From NCBI GenBank assembly GCA_025677825.1, contig JAIXMO010000029.1, forward strand, positions 248,001 through 312,000: 64,000 nucleotides of DNA, read 5' to 3'. The stretch comes from Helicostylum pulchrum (taxonomy: Eukaryota; Mucoromycota; Mucoromycetes; Mucorales; Mucoraceae). The position numbers and the translations under genes were made by a program. Positions 48,192 through 61,063 of this stretch are shown piece after piece (position 1 is the stretch's first letter; the number at the start of each line of letters is the position of its first letter). The notes below the pieces were generated by a model. That model ran no database searches. It worked only from the letters and a program-made list of their open reading frames with translations, and was not told the origin of the DNA.

Positions 48192-51100
48192 ATGTCCAGT
48201 AATTCACAGAATCATTGGCTAAGTAATATACTTCGGCCTCGTGCATCTTCTATTTCAGTTGAATCGTGTTTAAACATACCGACCAGCGATCCCACGACCC
48301 CACTCGATGCTCGACCTATTTTACCGTTACTTGACTCTTCTCAACCACTAAGTTCTCGCATCAAACATCTCGCCGTATTTTCAGAAATTTGCAAAAGTTA
48401 CAAACTTACACACTTGGAAAATGTGTTCTTTACCGTGCAAGATGTATTGGATCCCACGATGCCCCGTGAAGCACGTCATGTGGTATTCAACTTTATGTTG
48501 GCTTGTATTATAGGCCAGTACACAGATTTAGGTATGGCACGAGTTACGTTTTATTCCTCTCTTCGAAACTACAACAACTGGGACGACTTTGCCGACATGT
48601 ACAAGGTGTTGTTTGCACTGTGTAAAGAAGGAAGAGATATCTCTGGCTTTGAGAAGAATATCAGTAAATTGTTAATACACTGGTTAGATATCGCCATTGT
48701 GCAACAGAGATCCGGTAGTAGCGCAGAGCAACCTATTCCTTATTTAAGCGATATTTTACACTTGCTTACGCTGGTGGCTAAATTCAATTTTGCATTATTT
48801 GAAGAGGACGAAGTGACAAGGATGGTTGATGCGACGCATAAAGCCTTCTTTTCGTCAAATAATGTAACGGATATGAAGGCTTGCCTTGAATTCGCCGATA
48901 TCGTTGTAAGATATCGGTTTGTGCCGTTTCATGCATTAACGCAATTTTTGGATATTTTGGCTGCCTCTGTTGAAATTCAAAAAACCGGTTCGTCTGCTTG
49001 GCCCATCTTTTTAAACTTACTTCGGTCTCACTGTGCACACTCTGCTATTTTAACACTCTGTAAATTCTTGGATAAAACACCTTCCATTGTAGACAAAGAA
49101 AATATTTTAATCAAGGGAGCTATTATTTTGTTGGGTGAAACGGCGTGGGGTAAAAATAGCAGAACTGGCGCTGATACCTATATGGTATCGGATTCTGTTA
49201 TTATAATGTACCTCAGAAGAGCGGCGACAAAGGGGAACGATGCCATCAATGGAACCATTTTAAATATACTGATTTTATTAATTGAGGACACAAATGAAAG
49301 TCTCAGTTTAATGGAGTGGGAGGCGGTTTGGGATATTGTAGATGTTTGTACCAGGCATATCATAAGAATCACCGATAACAATAGTAACAATGATCTCAAG
49401 TTGTTTGATAATGTCGATAGTTATCCTATTACAAGTTGTATTTATCAGTTTTCAAGGTTTAGTAAACTAGTCATGCATCAAACAAAGGGCCCTTTAATTC
49501 GTTGGATAGGTGTACTATATCAATTGCGTGCTTTTTGCAGTGATGAAACTGCAAAGATTTTATTGGATTATTATGTTACTGAACATTCTTTTTTACCTTC
49601 AACTGATAATTGGCTAAGTCTTTTGGAAGAAGTTACTGATACCTTTTATATACATACAACAACTGTATCTTCTGCTATTCGATTAAAAATGTTGGGTATT
49701 GTGTACGATGTCTGTGATTCCGTCAAGGATTTTTATTCCGAAGTCATGTATACAACCATCGTTATTCCAATGATGAAAACCTTGCATTTGGAAACGGACA
49801 TTCATATACGTCAAACTGCTATTGATTTATTAGTATCTTCTTTATCTGATTGTCAAAGCGTAGCTATTTTCGAACAATTGATCGATATCCTTCGCAGCTG
49901 TGCTCAGTGTCAGTGTACTACTGTACCTACTGTGAATGAAGAATCCACCTCCTTGTCAAATCCTAGAGTCACTAGTATGCGTATGCCTACACAAATCCAT
50001 CGCAATACCTCTTCTTCATCTTCTATACCAACTGTTTCGACTTCTTCAAACAAAACCTTTGTCACAAGTGCAAAGGATTCGATTGGCTCATGTATGGGTA
50101 TTTCTGCCATGTGCGGTATTACCGAATTATTCGAAAACTTGCTGCTTGCTTCCAACGCTAAATTATGTTCAAAGACTTTTGATATTATCGCGGAAATTGC
50201 AAACGATGAAAAGGATTTAGCGTGTCCTTATGGCGGCCCTAAAATTGTTGCTTTGGATTTATTGTTAAGGTTCAGGTGTCCTACAAACCATCATCTTTAC
50301 CTTATTGACGACAGTAAGTTTAGCAAAAAAAAAAGTTATATGTGTACATTTTAACTTTAAAAACTAATCTTCTATTCTCTGGTGTAGCAATTAAAGAGGA
50401 CGATAGTGTGATTGCATCTATACGCGCATACCAACAAACGAGAAGAGAAGAGTACGAAAAAAAGCGTTCATCCGAGAGATTTATACCAGGTCCAGCCAAT
50501 ACACCTAAACTCGGACGAAAGCCCATTTTCCACCCTAGTCCCCACGTATTCTCTTACACCGAAAAGACTCTTGACAATATCCAAGTTGTACTCGATATCA
50601 ACGAGATGCTGAAATCCTACGTCCGCGTACTTACCAACTCGCCCAACTGGGTTGTTGTTTTATTTGTGTTGCAACGGTTACCCCAACAGTTGAGTAACAA
50701 GCATTTGTTTTGTGGTGCCTCACCTTACATCAACAAGCTACGTCGCAGGTTAGTGAAATGGACAAGCACACGTAAATTCTTGGAAAATGTTGTGAATGTG
50801 CCAACAACGACAAAGAGAAACGATCTCAATGTGTATGCGTACAGTCTTTTAACCGTGCTGATCTCGTATCGTCGTATTTTCACAGAACCAAAACAAGACC
50901 AGGATGAAATTGTGTATGCGTTTTATGTAGGTATTATGCAGGTGACAAGTGCTACGCGTCTGTGTATTAATTCGTTGACGGTATGCTGTCATGAATTACC
51001 GTTATCCGTTGCTAAAATGCTGAATGAAATCTTGCAACGCATGTCTCAAATCATTTCCGTGAGCAGTGTGTCTGTGCATATCTTGGAGTTTCTGTCGGGG

Positions 51101-53170
51101 TTAGCTAGGTTGCCAAACTTGTACGCGAATTTTACGGGCGATATGTATAAACCTGTGTTTGCTATTGCACTTAATTACTTACAGCATTCACATTCACAGC
51201 AGCATCAACAACAACAGCAGCAACAGCAGCAACAACAACAGCAACAATCACAACAATCACAACAACAACAACAACAAGTGTCACCCTTAAATACACCAGG
51301 TGCTTCTCCCATGATGACAAGTCCAACCACGACAACTACAAACAAAGAAGTAAGCCAAGGAGCATTAAAGCAATATGTTTTGATTATGGCATATTTGGTA
51401 ATCACGGTTTGGTTTACAGCTATACCACTTCGTGAACGTCGTAAGCATGTACCGTTTATCATCCAACGTCTACTCAGCGGTATCTCCATGGGTAAAACCA
51501 TTGATGAACAGACGTACACCTGTATCGATATGCTTTCTCGATTTACTTTTGCAGATGTCAGTTTAGCTCCCGAAAAATCGATTGTTTCCAAGATCTTGAT
51601 GGGCGATGGCGATGGTACTACTGCATCCGAACCTAAAAGTACAAAGCAAAGCCAGCGTACGTGGGTGTACGGGCATACGTTGTTGACACTGCGTACGGCT
51701 AAATCGTTGGGGTGGGTGGAAGTGACGATTCGCAGATCTTCCGGTACGGTTTCGATGATGTGTTATGTCGAAAACAAGATAAAGTCAGACGATATTGATT
51801 ATCGTACGCTACCTGCATTGCTGATGATGCAGTACCAACCTGATCTGTTGGCGTCAAAGTATATCCATGAAAACAGCGAGACGTTTGAAAAGCCCGATGA
51901 GGAAGGAGGGCTGGGTATTATGTACGATCAAATTACAACAACGGCTACATCAAGAAGGCCCTCGGAACAATCGGTTGTTAGTACAAACGTTACGTTGCGA
52001 TCCGACGGGCTTGTGATGACACCGTCAGAAACTCCAGAACAAGTTGCGTCGCCTCGTAGAACGTCACTGACGCAAAAGGGGTTGATCGATCTATTGAATA
52101 GAGACTCGGAGACCAGTGTTATGACAGAAGAAGGGTATAAGAAGACACCAGAGAGTAATGTACGTGAAGTGTTGTCGGAACCAAAATCTGCTACGGGTGA
52201 ATCGACTTCTTCGTTTAGCAATAACCATCATCTTCGCAAGGTGGAACCGTCAATTGATCCAGGGTTTTTATACCTTCAGTTCAATAATTATCCGGATATT
52301 TCCGCAGGGAAGTCGATGGATTTGTCCCCTCCTTTGCCCGACGATGAAGCAACAGCGCGTGCGTTAGCGAACTTTGATCGTACGCCCGTGGTTGATTTTC
52401 ACAAGATCGGTGTGCTCTATGTAGGAAAAGGACAGAGTCACGAACTGGAAATCTTGGCTAATACGTACGGATCACCAGACTATGTTCGATTTTTAAATGC
52501 ACTTGGTACGATTCAAAGGTTGCGCGGGCGCACAGGAAATCCCGGTGGTCTTGATCGAGACATGGATATTGATGGCAAGTTTGCGTACTTTTGGAAGGAC
52601 GATGTGACGGAAGCCGTGTTTCATGTGGCGACGTTGATGCCAACGAATTTAGAGCGCGATCCTCAATGCAGTGCAAAGAAGCGTCATATTGGTAACGATT
52701 TCGTATCGGTGGTGTATAATGACAGTGGCATGGATTATGCGTTTGATACTTTACCCTCTCAGTTCAACTTTATTAATATCGTTGTCTCGCCTCACTCGAT
52801 ATCGACGGAAGCGGTGTCTCCCTCGCATGCTTTGATCGGTGCAGAGAATACGTTTTTCAAGGTAGAGATGCAGCGAAGGCCTGATATGCCGGATATTGGG
52901 CCCATGAGTGAACCCAAGTTGGTATCGGCACAATCGTTACCGGGATTCGTAAGGCTGGCGGCGATTCATGCTAATATCTTTGCTCAGGTGTTCTCACAAG
53001 CGGGTGCAGGAGGTAAAAGAGAATATGTGTCCCATTGGAGAGAAAGATTAAAGCATATTCTTCGTATTAAAGAAAGGTTGAATGGAAAACAACAACAGCA
53101 GCAAACTCCTGATGCTACTAAAGTCGGAAAGGATTATGAAGCCTTACTTGATTTTACAAAATATACATAA
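48192..53170 (+). CDS. TSC2: Tuberin (TSC2) homologue, Rheb GTPase-activating protein
   Basis: Two exons (48192-50313 and 50388-53170), 1,634 residues. The long helical-repeat N-terminus matches tuberin N-terminal and middle regions. The C-terminal Rap/Ran-GAP domain (about 1370-1560) contains ILANTYGSPDYVRFLNALG, FAYFWKDDVTEAVFHVATL and the Asn-thumb region KKRHIGNDFVSVVYNDSG, then FNFINIVVSP. It inactivates Rheb and so restrains TORC1 in response to nutrients. A glutamine run (CAA/CAG, 51198-51280) splits two helical parts, and the region 51950-52250 is Ser/Thr-rich with possible kinase sites. No TSC1 partner is in this window. The start at 48192 is preferred over an in-frame ATG at 48174, whose N-terminus is short and hydrophobic. 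Confidence 0.93.
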
Positions 53171-53889
53171 ATATCCCCCTCCCCCCCCTCACTCACGTTT
53201 TCTTTTTTTTAAAAAAAAAAGAAATGAATATAAATAATAAAAAAATTATTATGTACACTATATATATAAAAAACCCTCTTTTTTTCTTTTTTTCTTTCGG
53301 TTCATTGGTAATACGGATCATATATACTTTTTAAAGAAAATTCAAGGCATGGCTATTTTTTTGATAGTTAGTTAGGATTACGTGTTTACTTAAAAATATA
53401 AATTCCCTCATAGAACTATATGATATACAAATTTATCAACGTTAAAAACTTACTTTTTCCGCATAAGTAAATAGACGACCTTAGTATTTTATCAGCTATT
53501 TATATTATTTTTCTCTCAGAAGGTTGTCTTTCTTCACTTATTTACTTTTAATGTTTTCGTTTTGCTTGTTTTTGTTTTCTTATAAACCGATTCGGTTCTT
53601 CTTGATGGTCATCTGTAAAGGTAAATGAAAAAGTAATATGGTACGCTTTTTTTAATCGACCGAGTAAAGTTGATCGTATCAAGATTTTCCCTTTTTTTTT
53701 ATATATATATACCTGCTGCTTCTACTCACAATGAATAATGTTCAGCACATTTATGTCCTTTATGACTGTCATATATATAAAATTAGATTTTCTAGTGAGT
53801 TTCACTAGAAATTTTAATTTGACACGACACTATGTTGATTCCGAAGGTAAAACTTTAATAGCTTTACTCAAGAAAACATTATGACTTGC
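53171..53889. other. Intergenic downstream of TSC2
   Basis: AT-rich 3' flank with homopolymers, an (AT)n stretch at about 53701-53711, and a perfect 10-bp stem hairpin at 53789-53811. No gene is supported. Confidence 0.45.
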
Positions 53890-54530
53890 GTGATTTATTA
53901 TATTAGGATTAATACCACCTGTGACCAACTCTCGTCTATACAATACCAAATTGTTAGGTAGTAATACCTAAGCGTAATGTTTCTTTTTAGCGCAAAGTTT
54001 ATTTCGGAAACCCACCAGTTCAAACGTTGGTTATAAGCGTGACTTGATAATCCGAGACAAGAGAGAAAGACACCAGCACATATACGAATACTGTGTGGGT
54101 GAAACCAAGATTGACCATGCAAGTACCAGTACATTGGAAGAAAGAGGTATGAAACTTCCAGAGGCCATAAAGGATATTCTGGACAATTTAGTATTATACA
54201 ACTTTTCTAGCCATATAAACCTTGCAACATTTGGTGTCCAGTACACCGGTCTCACGAATTACAAGAATTAATAATTTAGCTGAGCAAGATGTCTCAGATG
54301 ATATTTCTCTCTTTGGTGCAAATATCATTCCGTTATTGGTATTAGTTTGGCAAATCAAGCATCAAGTCGTCAAAATTAAAAGCCGAATATTATTAAATCA
54401 AGCTCGTGTTAGTGCTGATGCTAGTAGCGATTGGCTCCAGAATTGTTTTAATAAGCCTAAGGATATAGTCATACCTACGACTTCTATTTCTGAGGAATAT
54501 GTAAATAAGAAGCGAAAGGCCAACAGCTAA
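53890..54530 (+). pseudogene. Orphan-family gene fragment with E-x-K motif
   Basis: Coding-like from about 53980: GYKRDLIIRDKRERHQHIY, EYCVGETKIDHASTSTLEE, KLPEAIKDILDNLVLYN, LATFGVQYTG. The frame changes at about 54250, after which NLAEQDVSDDISLFGANII, LLVLVWQIKHQVVKIK and a Lys-rich end (stop 54530) follow. The GETK phrase could be another E-x-K nuclease-type half site. This matches the style of the orphan genes at 29-32 kb and may be a distant member. Short, without a clear start, and broken. Confidence 0.45.
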
Positions 54531-54986
54531 TATTACCAACGTCGACATATTACTAACCTCACATTACCAACGTCTACAGATTATAAACCTTTACATATTA
54601 CCACTGTTTATTATATTTTCTTTTAGTACATACAATCTATAGCTTAATTAGTTCATATCACCACACCAATAAAGTATCCTCAGTCTATTGTATGCATAAT
54701 ATTAGGAAAACAGAAGATAATGTATAAAGGATCATTTATTATAAAGTTAATTTCACCTATGTTCGGCGACTCTAGGAGAGGTGTATATTTTTCTTCCAGC
54801 TCTTAACGAACCAGAGCGTTAAGACACGTATTATATTCTCTGTTTCTCTTATTATTAATAAAGCTCGTTTCATTTTCCCCCTGATTTCAACTTTTTTTTT
54901 ACAAAAATGGTAAAGATAACATCTTAAAAGAGCAAAGTGGTGAGGTTGACCATCACATTATGTTATTACATATCCAAGCTTCTACC

Positions 54987-55058
54987 CATAAAGAGAGCCA
55001 CAAAGAGAGCCACAAAGAGAGCTATAGAGAGAGCCATAAAGTGAGCCATAAAGAGAGC
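54987..55058. repeat. 12-bp tandem repeat, six units
   Basis: Units are CATAAAGAGAGC or close variants (CACAAAGAGAGC twice, TATAGAGAGAGC, CATAAAGTGAGC), exactly 12 bases each with no indels. It abuts the diverged third copy of the 2.2 kb repeat, and the unit resembles that repeat's terminal AAATAAAGTGAACTC. Confidence 0.9.
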
Positions 55059-55340
55059 CAAAATTTTAGTCCCGTATATCATAGCCAGTATTTTCTAAAT
55101 GTATTGTTACGTGGTACTATAAAAAGTAGCTTTATACTGTTTTAATTGACATCAATAAAAAATTTAATAGAACTTAATGTTTGAGCTCTTGCAGAAAAAG
55201 ATACACATCATAATTTTTTGTACAATAGCTTGGGTAAGCTCAAGAAATATTTCAAGTATTATAATCCATTGTTGACTGTTCGTTATTCTCTTAAAAACGC
55301 GTGTTTTTAAGTGAAGGTTTAGAAGTACATCAGGTAACTT
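55047..55340. repeat. Third, diverged and truncated copy of the 2.2 kb repeat
   Basis: Aligns in the same orientation as the right copy at about 17160-17460. Shared landmarks, in order, are TATATCATA, AAATG(T/C)ATTG, AGTAGCT, TTTAATAGAA, TTAATGTTTGAGCTCTT, TATAATCCATT, CTTAAAAACGCGTGTTTTTA and GAAGGTTTAGAAGTA. Similarity stops after 55340. It is far less similar to copies one and two than they are to each other, so it is an older insertion. Confidence 0.75.
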
Positions 55341-56632
55341 TCTCTAAAGTGTGGATATGTACTTATATTTAGAGATAGCCGTTTCAATGCAACGACATGC
55401 CGACCAAACGATATGTTCTCATAATAGAAATCTTGATGCACCGCCAACTTACACGGTAGAACCTAAAAACTATGGCTTTTTATTATTTTGTTTATTCGTA
55501 AACAAGTACGGATATTTCAGGTTCAATGTATACGAAAACAATAGTTACCCGTGCGTGAAAAAAAAAGTAACTAGTATTGTATAATTTATGATAAAATAGA
55601 TTGGTTTTCTTAGGGACCGCAGCGCAAATCCTTGGGACCACGGGTAGCTTAAGATATTTCTTTGTTTATTTGTATAAAAGTAGCTTAGGATCTGGTAGTT
55701 ACGCTGTGGTCCGAAAGCAGTATATTTCTACGTGCATACCGGTGGTCCCTACGGATTTTAAATTTGTAAAGAGAATAACTCGTGTGAATATTAAGTAGTT
55801 ATATAGTCCGAGAAAATTACTGAGAGCGTTTTAAAGGAGATATAATTGTAATAAATGTTGGAAAAAAAAGTATGTGTTTAAAAAAATATATTGTTCTTCA
55901 ACTGTGAGGAGCTCATGTTTTTCGGCGTCAAAATTCTCGCTTTCTCTGTGTTTTGGAGACTGACCTAAGATGTTCCACGTTCGTTTAAACAATTTGACAT
56001 AAGCCTCGTCTACGTAGAAGTATATCTAGATATTGCCATTCGTCTATGACCAAACTAGGATAAGTATTTTCTTTAAATTTGATTCAAAAAGTATAGCGGC
56101 AGTTTTTATATTCCTGAAAGCCGATCATACACTGTACCTTGTATTAGACAGCAATAGTTAATTGATCGTATACAAAAAACCGGAGGAAAGATATAGAAGA
56201 AAGTTATTTCTCGTTTTTTTTTACGTAAGATACATTACTAAAAAAAACTATTAAAAGGAAAGTAACACAAATGGCAATTTGAGCTAGTACATAAAACAGA
56301 ATTTTAGTAGAACGCAATTAAAGCAGTACAACATAACCTGGTTACTACTTTATAATGCATGATTACACATGGTTGCCTTATGTAGCGGCAATTAGCGTAA
56401 TATCGCGGTATTACTGTAAAGCATTTGTTCTATTTATGCTTTCTTTTTTTATTTCAGAATGTGATTTACCTTAATTTTTTTGGGCAAAAAAAAAGAGCAC
56501 CATTACACAATTGCATATCCCTTAAATGTCATAAAAATTTACACGAAAGAAAAAAAATGGTATAACAATTAATTGACCAAAAAGATTTACTAAATTAAAT
56601 ATACATATTTTTATTATAATTATTAAATACAT
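55341..56632. other. Gene-poor region with short open frames
   Basis: Open frames at 55351-55584 and 55601-55798 (for example GSLRYFFVYLYKSSLGSGS) look mildly protein-like but have no recognised domain or spliced context. The rest is AT-rich. No gene is called. Confidence 0.35.
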
Positions 56633-57994
56633 TCAAGTTGTTAAAGGGGTGTGAGAAACAGTGTCAGTAATTATGGTATATTCAGATAAGATTGTATTTG
56701 GACTGTATTGAGCAGGTTTTGGAAACTCAACTTTATCAAACAAGTCAAAAGTATCGTCCAACTTGAAACTGATTTCTGGTGTTGGCGTTGCTTCTGAGAC
56801 AGAGATTATTTTTCCACTCAATTTATTATCTAACGTTTCCTTAATAATCGAGCTAGCAGGAGAAGATGCGCTCGATTTAGCTTCGTCAACAGCAACCACA
56901 GCAAAATCCACAAACATTTCATCGTACTTATCAATCATGGCTTTATCCTTCTTCTTGATAATCTCGTGGATCATGAACCAGTCATGAGCATAATGTTCTT
57001 GAAACAACAGCACGTTATGCTTCCCATCATCCTTTACAGCTTTTGCTAAATCCAAAATATCGTCACGCAACACTTCTTTATCACCTGCAAACACCATGAC
57101 ATGTTTTGGTAAGAAGCGGTCAAAGTTTTTACGAATGTGATGTAATTTCATGATGGGTAAATCTTCAATATTGACATGAGGTAAGCCTAAATACTCCTTG
57201 TAGATCAATTTTCCTAATGCGGCACTGACGATATCTTTCTTTTCAAATAGGCGCCATGACTCGGAAGAGGTTTCTGCGGAGACCAGTGGCGAGGATAACA
57301 GGATACCTGCGGGTAAGGGCATGCTGAAGTTCTCGCGGGGACTGTCGATGTTGTCACCGAGAATACCGGGTGAGTAGGTACGTATTAATGTCTCTAAACA
57401 AAGTGCACCGCCGGCGGAGTCGCCAGAAAAGATTACTTTTGAGGGAGAAACACCAAGGTCTTTGGTGAGGTAGTCAAATGCTTTGGTGCATTCGTTTAAA
57501 GGACCAGGATACTTGTGTTTAGGCGCAAGACCTATATAATACATGAAAATATTTAGTTTTTTTTTAAAAAAAAAAGACCTTGAGCGTAATGATTATTTGT
57601 ATAACGTACCGTATTCAATTGACATGATACAAGCGTATAAATTATATTTGTTTTTAAGTAAGCGAAGCCAAGCAATGAAGGAGTCCATGTACATGGTACT
57701 GTGACCTACTCGAAAGCCTCCACCGTGGATTTCAAAAATGACAATATCGGCTTTTTTCAATCTTTGGAGAGCAATGTCGTCGTCGCAACGAACCATTTCG
57801 GACATAATTAAAGAGCCCTTCCAATGCTCGTTATCAAATTTGCGAATAAATCTCTTTTGATCGTTCAAGGGACGAGTGAGATCCTTTATGATGTTACGTG
57901 CAGCCTTGGGATGCATGGTAAGCGCAGTTCTTAATGTGTGTACAACCATGCCTGGAGGAGAGCTTTTTTTAATGGCTAAACGAATATCGTCCAT
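56633..57994 (-). CDS. Alpha/beta-hydrolase, hormone-sensitive-lipase-type esterase
   Basis: Two exons (57994-57610 and 57531-56633), 427 residues. It has the HSL/fold-3 oxyanion motif HGGGFRVG, the nucleophile elbow GDSAGG, an acidic residue in AGDKEVLRDD and the histidine in EHYAHDWFMI, giving a complete Ser-Asp-His triad. The substrate is probably a short-chain or steryl/lipid ester; family members include Say1-type sterol deacetylases and yeast-type lipid esterases. A C-terminal extension of about 100 residues rich in Ser/Thr/Pro is unusual. No clear signal peptide or transmembrane segment is seen at the N-terminus, so it is probably cytosolic or lipid-droplet bound. Confidence 0.88.
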
Positions 57995-58587
57995 TTTTTA
58001 TGTTTTTTAAGAGTTAAGAAAAAGTATAAAAGACTGGGATTTTTTTTTTCTGTTGAAAAAAGATGGAAAATATATGTTTTTTTTAAAAAAACAGACTTGA
58101 ACAATACAAGCTTTTTACGCATATGATTTTCAAAAAAAATAAATTTGTATTACGTTCCTTTTTTTTTGTAGTTAATAACAAATAGTTTTTTTTTGTTGGC
58201 ATTTTATATACTCTTTTTTTTTTTATTTTATTTTTGCGTTATGCGCTTTGGCAGTAAAATAGATTATTTTAAAATTTGACGTTCAAAATAATAAACATTG
58301 CCGTAGTATAAAAAGAAGAATGGACGAATTTACAACCTGTGAGAGTATTTGTAATTGACTATCTTTTTTAGTTTTAAAAACGTGCGTGTGCTGTGTGAGA
58401 TATTCAAATGCAAAAGTATATATATTTTCTTTATTTGGGGATTCTTTATTATACTTTATGTGTGGGGGAGTGTTTTTTAAAAAAAGCACAGTCTAAGTAA
58501 AAAAATAAGGTTATTACGGATGATGGATGTAGTAGTAGTAACCTTTTTGTAGATCTTGTAACAGGAATGGTTTATCTACATAGTGTG
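57995..58587. other. Intergenic between two minus-strand genes
   Basis: Promoter side of the esterase gene and 3' flank of the PHD gene. T/A-rich with several T8-T10 runs. No gene is supported; a 68-codon frame at 58283-58489 is low-complexity. Confidence 0.45.
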
Positions 58588-61063
58588 TTAGATTTCTTCT
58601 AATGCGGCAGTTGCTTCAATAATAGGCGCAGAAGGAGCAGTAACAGTTGGTTGTTGAGTGACTTGTTGAATAAGTTTTTGAGCTTGAACAGCAGGCATAC
58701 TTTGAAAAGAAGAGGCGACAACAGTAGGGTTTGGTGGTGATTGGATAGGGTTAGGTTGGACTACTATAGGCGGTAATACATCGGCAGTACAATTAGGTTG
58801 TCCAACATTAGCATAGGGTGTGACAATAGGAGTAGATTCAGTAGATACAGGTGGCACAGATCTTCTCATAAGTGACTGCAGAGATATATAAATATTATTG
58901 GTAGAATTATTAATAGGATTGGGTAAAATAGGAGTAGTAGTAGTAGTAGTAGTAGTGTTCACAGGAGTAATGTGATCTTTACTACTACTGTTGATAGGGG
59001 GTTCAGCTCTTACTGCAGAAGATTGTTGCCAAGACGATTGAACAAGAGGTAAATCTATTTTACCGTTATTCATTGATGTATCATCGATCTTTTGTCTCTT
59101 TTGTTGCGGTTCTTCTACTTCTTCGTCTACAATATCTATATCTACAAGGTCTGCTTCGCACTTGTGACAGATAAAATTAATATCATCCAAGCTACTACTT
59201 TTTCCAATTTGACCTGATTTTTGAAGACAAATGATATGCTGCCAAAGACTACACTTTTCACAAGCAATCATGGGAGTGCCATCATCCTAAATCAAATTAA
59301 GGGGTTTAATACATGTAATTTTTTATGCAGCAATTTATAGTTATATTTACCAAGTTTTTACCGGAAACACCGCAAATACAATCAAATTCCCAATTCTCAT
59401 CATCTGGGTTTTTTTGCTTGGGCTTTCTTCCTCTCTTCTTTTTAGGAATCGGGTTACCGTGTTCATCCAATTTTTCTTTCTTTGGTGGTAAAGGATTACC
59501 ATCGGCGTCGAGCTTTTCCTTTTTTTTATACTTTTTCTTTGGTTTTTCGGTTACGACCATTTTTAAATTTACAGTAGTAGAGTTGGGTTCGGTTCCATTG
59601 ACGACGAGGGTCTCTGGTTCTTGACTTTGTCCCTTCTCGCGCGCCATTGCTCTATACTCACGTTCCATAATACGTCTTTCGCGTTCTAATAAACGAGCTT
59701 CTCTGGCTTTAGCGGCATTTTCCATGTCCTGCTGTTCCTTTTCCAAGCTCTTTTGTTCGATTCGGTGAGAAGCTCTACTAGACCTAGGTTCAGGTTCGAT
59801 GCTAGAAGATCTTTCAAGTGCTTCCAGTTCTTTAAACAAGATACGTGAACTTCTTTTACGGTGTATGAGAGCTTCTTGCTTTTTAATTTCTCGTTCGTGT
59901 TCTTCAAGAACAGGTATGATTTTTGGTATCAATTCGTTGACGAGCAATTTATAAAGTCTTTGTTCGTCTACGTTTTTACTGTTGGCGTATTTGGAAGGAA
60001 ATTGTTCCCATTCGTATTTTGAAGCACATACCAATTTCCACGGAACCCATTCGCTTTCTTCTTCTTCTTCGCTTTCTTCCTCAGGCTCTTGTTGTTCAGC
60101 TTGTACATTAGTTCTACGCGAGCTTCTACGTCCAGCTGGTGCAGCAAGCTTCTTTTTTTTAGATTTGGATTTCTTGGCGGCAGGGGGTTTCGGTGTTTCC
60201 TTGTATAATCTGTTGTCATCAAATAACCAGAATGTACTCCCCTTCTTGTCGAAACCGATAGGATCTACGCGCCATTGTATTGCATCTTCTTCGCTATCCA
60301 AGTGTTCTCTAAACTTTTCTGGTTCATCCAATTGCCACTATTTTTTTTAATGAATATACATGGCTAAATGTCAAAATATTTTACGCGTGAATGTATGTAT
60401 ATGTACCTCGCAAAGCAAATGTAATAAGTGAACTTTTGTTTCTAAAGGTAAGGTGAAATAATTGACAGCATCTTTGTTTACTATTACTGTTCCATCTTCA
60501 GTTAATTCTTCTTGTTCTTTGATAAAAGGATTTTGTTCCAAAGGTAATTTTTTTTCGAATTCTTTTGAAAAGTGTATTTGCCAAGTGGAAGAACTAGTTT
60601 TTAAAAAGATACATTAGTATATAATAAGGGATATGGTAAGATATTGTGTGTTTTTTACTTTATAAAACGTTTTCCGGTAGCAAGTCGTAACATTCTAACA
60701 AACAAGTCTTCTAATCGTATTCTTTCCGATGGTTCTAATATCATACGTTCAAGATCCTACAATGTAATTTTTTTTTTAAAGTTATTTAATATAAACAAAT
60801 TATGCAAAAAAAAAAAAAAATCGTTGCACAATAATAAAACTTGTTGCCATTGTCAATGTAGAAGAGAGAGGAAAATAAAAATGAATAATTACCTCAGTTT
60901 CAAACACATAATCGTTTGCTTCCATGTTGCGTGAGTAAACTAAGTCATGGTTTGTTACGGGCCAAGGTCGAAAGGCTGACTGGAATGTATGGAAGAATTG
61001 AGAAATGGAAGCGAACTCAATATTATTCCGCAATGTTAAAATGTCTGGTAAAGAATTATTCAT
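58588..61063 (-). CDS. DDT/WHIM and PHD-finger chromatin-remodelling subunit (CECR2/RSF1-like)
   Basis: Multi-exon gene starting MNNSLPDILTLRNNIEFAS at 61063. The N-terminus (residues 15-150) is a DDT-type region (SISQFFHTFQSAFRPWPV, ERIRLEDLFVRMLRLATG, LPLETKVHLLHLLCEW). A WHIM segment follows with the key phrase WRVDPIGFDKKGSTFWLFD, as in CECR2, RSF1 and related ISWI-partner subunits. Acidic and Lys/Arg coiled regions and an AT-hook-like KKKRGRKPKQK lead to a PHD finger: FDCICG, then MIACEKCSLWQHIICL and FICHKCEAD (C4HC3). The last 200 residues are Gln/Pro/Thr-rich. It probably targets an ISWI- or SNF2-type remodeller to modified histone tails. Introns lie at about 60892-60757, 60657-60600, 60400-60340 and 59305-59288. 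Confidence 0.85.
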
